Shown here: one piece after another, positions 5,396 to 6,560 of the stretch | Layout of the letters: every line of letters starts with the position of its first letter | Position numbering within the stretch: the stretch's first letter is position 1 | Assembly (NCBI GenBank): GCA_029262955.1 | Contig: JAJCYL010000368.1 | Location: 1 to 6,560, forward strand | DNA length: 6,560 nt | Origin: Cytophagales bacterium | Lineage (GTDB): Bacteria > Bacteroidota > Bacteroidia > Cytophagales > Cyclobacteriaceae | Reading direction: 5' to 3' | The notes under the pieces: model-generated | Told to the model about the DNA's origin: nothing | Seen by the model: the letters and a program-made list of their open reading frames with translations, nothing else | The model's database searches: none | Program-made: the position numbers and the translations under genes

Positions 5396-6560
5396 TCAGC
5401 CGCCGCCAGCAAATATTCCAAATATGCCAAGCATATTTAACAATACGGCCAAAATGACTAATGGGCAGATATAGCGTATGAAAAAGACAAATGCTTTTGA
5501 AGCTACTCCCTCGGGAGCAAATAATTCAGAACCGCTTGCGAGCTCTCCAACGATCTGGTCAATTGGCATGATCCAGGCTACATACACGCATGTAGCTAGT
5601 GCAACAACCACGATAAAAAATGTTCCCCAGAAATAGTCTAACAGTGCCTGATAGCCAACTACTGGCGCATCGAGCCAAGGTAGGCTCACGCTCATTTCTG
5701 TGAAGAATGAGCTTGCCCCCCAGGATAATGAGGCGGGCACACCAAATAAGAATACCAAACCACCTACGACCCAGGCTGACTTTTTACGAGACCAATTCTT
5801 CTCATCTATAAAATAAGATGCTGGAACTTCAAGCATTGAAATTGAAGAGGTCAAAGCAGCAACCATTAATAGTAAGAAAAAGAAAGCCCCGAAAACCGCC
5901 CCTCCAGGCATGGAATTGAATATTTCCGGAAGTATCACAAATACGAGGGCTTGTCCTTCAGCAGGATCTTGCCCGAACGCAAATACCGCGGGAAAAATCA
6001 TAAAACCCGCTAATAAAGCTACACCGGCATCCATAAAACCTACCCAGACACCACTACTTATCACATTCGCATCCTTTGGTAAATACGAACCGTAGGTGAT
6101 CATAATTCCCCAACCAATACTCATAGAGAAAAATGCCTGACCAAGTGCAACGAGGAAGGTATTTGCAGTGACTTTACTAAAATCTGGTATCAAATAAAAT
6201 TCAACTCCTGCCATTGCGCCATCAAGCATAAGTGCTCTAATTGCCACGATAAAGATTAATGCAAACAGCAAAGGCATTAAGATTTTAGCAGCTTTTTCAA
6301 TTCCTCCGGACACACCTAATTGAACAATAAATATGGTTATCAGGACGAAAAGTGCCATGAGTGGAACAGTATAAGCGGCATTTGCAGCAAAATCTTCAAA
6401 ACTACCGGTTGAGCCTGTTATCGATTTAAAAATAAATCCGATAGTCCAACCAGCAATATTGGCATAATAGGCCAACACAAAAAAGCTCACTCCTATGGCC
6501 ATTACTGCCCCTACACCCACCCAAAAAGGTGAGGCACCTGTCGCTTTAAACGCACCAATT
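5396..6560 (-). CDS. Sodium-dependent transporter, NSS (SNF) family, 5' end outside the window
   Basis: The frame is open to the right edge: 387 residues are visible, beginning IGAFKATGASPFW before the GTG at 6520, which is therefore internal and not the start. The visible part runs from about TM3 to TM11 of a LeuT-fold sodium symporter; TM1 and TM2, which carry much of the sodium and substrate site, are missing. Numbering from the first visible residue, clear family marks are YYANIAGWTIGF in TM3 (31-42), the unwound TM6 segment GQAFFSMSIGWGIMITYGSYL (140-160), FPAVFAFG in TM7, and ALTSSISMLE in TM8 with Thr237-Ser238 at the expected Na2 site. It ends after TM11 (ending FGIFAGGG), as in the 11-helix bacterial members such as MhsT and Tyt1. 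It probably imports amino acids or related amines driven by sodium in the inner membrane; the substrate is not readable. The E1 gene lies 134 bp downstream on the same strand. Confidence 0.93.
   Translation of the reverse strand, partial: IGAFKATGASPFWVGVGAVMAIGVSFFVLAYYANIAGWTIGFIFKSITGSTGSFEDFAANAAYTVPLMALFVLITIFIVQLGVSGGIEKAAKILMPLLFALIFIVAIRALMLDGAMAGVEFYLIPDFSKVTANTFLVALGQAFFSMSIGWGIMITYGSYLPKDANVISSGVWVGFMDAGVALLAGFMIFPAVFAFGQDPAEGQALVFVILPEIFNSMPGGAVFGAFFFLLLMVAALTSSISMLEVPASYFIDEKNWSRKKSAWVVGGLVFLFGVPASLSWGASSFFTEMSVSLPWLDAPVVGYQALLDYFWGTFFIVVVALATCVYVAWIMPIDQIVGELASGSELFAPEGVASKAFVFFIRYICPLVILAVLLNMLGIFGIFAGGG

Noticed and set aside
5910..6095. A 61-codon plus-strand open frame
   Set aside because: It is antisense to TM6-TM8 of the NSS transporter, where minus-strand conservation is strong.
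6518..6520. GTG at 6520 as the transporter start
   Set aside because: The frame stays open to the window edge and the upstream residues (IGAFKATGASPFW) fit the family; starting here would also remove TM1-TM2, which are essential for the fold.

Overview
The window looks like chromosomal DNA of a member of the Bacteroidota, probably a free-living Cytophagales or Flavobacteriia-type organism; this is inferred from gene content, not from a marker gene. The pointers are a DUF5916/CBM9-like outer-membrane protein, a 2-oxoacid dehydrogenase E1 with alpha and beta parts fused in one chain, a lipoprotein amidohydrolase, AT-leaning base composition, and an exact match to the Bacteroidota promoter -7 box (TAnnTTTG) upstream of the E1 gene. 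There are five protein genes, two of them cut by the window edges. I see no RNA gene, mobile element, CRISPR array or long repeat.

Left part (1-2446): a divergent pair. On the minus strand is the N-terminal third or so of an exported DUF5916 protein with a GTG start at 982; it runs off the left edge. On the plus strand is an imidazolonepropionase-like, metal-dependent amidohydrolase with a lipoprotein signal. They share a 165-bp intergenic region holding a candidate promoter box, a small hairpin over the DUF5916 ribosome-binding region, and an AT-rich inverted repeat.

Right part (2453-6560): three minus-strand genes. In transcription order they are a sodium:neurotransmitter-symporter-family transporter (5' end outside the window), the fused E1 gene, and a secreted SGNH/GDSL hydrolase. 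The SGNH gene converges on the amidohydrolase gene with only 6 bp between the stop codons. The E1 gene appears to have its own promoter in the 134-bp gap after the transporter, and the SGNH gene, 43 bp downstream, may be read from it.

Possible working links are inference: the transporter may import amino acids, and E1 could oxidise 2-oxoacids derived from branched-chain amino acids, supplying acyl-CoA primers for the iso-branched fatty acids usual in this phylum. E2 and E3 are not in the window. I found no convincing evidence of an undescribed system; the most interesting signals are small regulatory structures, above all a perfect inverted repeat that exactly fills the spacer of the E1 promoter.
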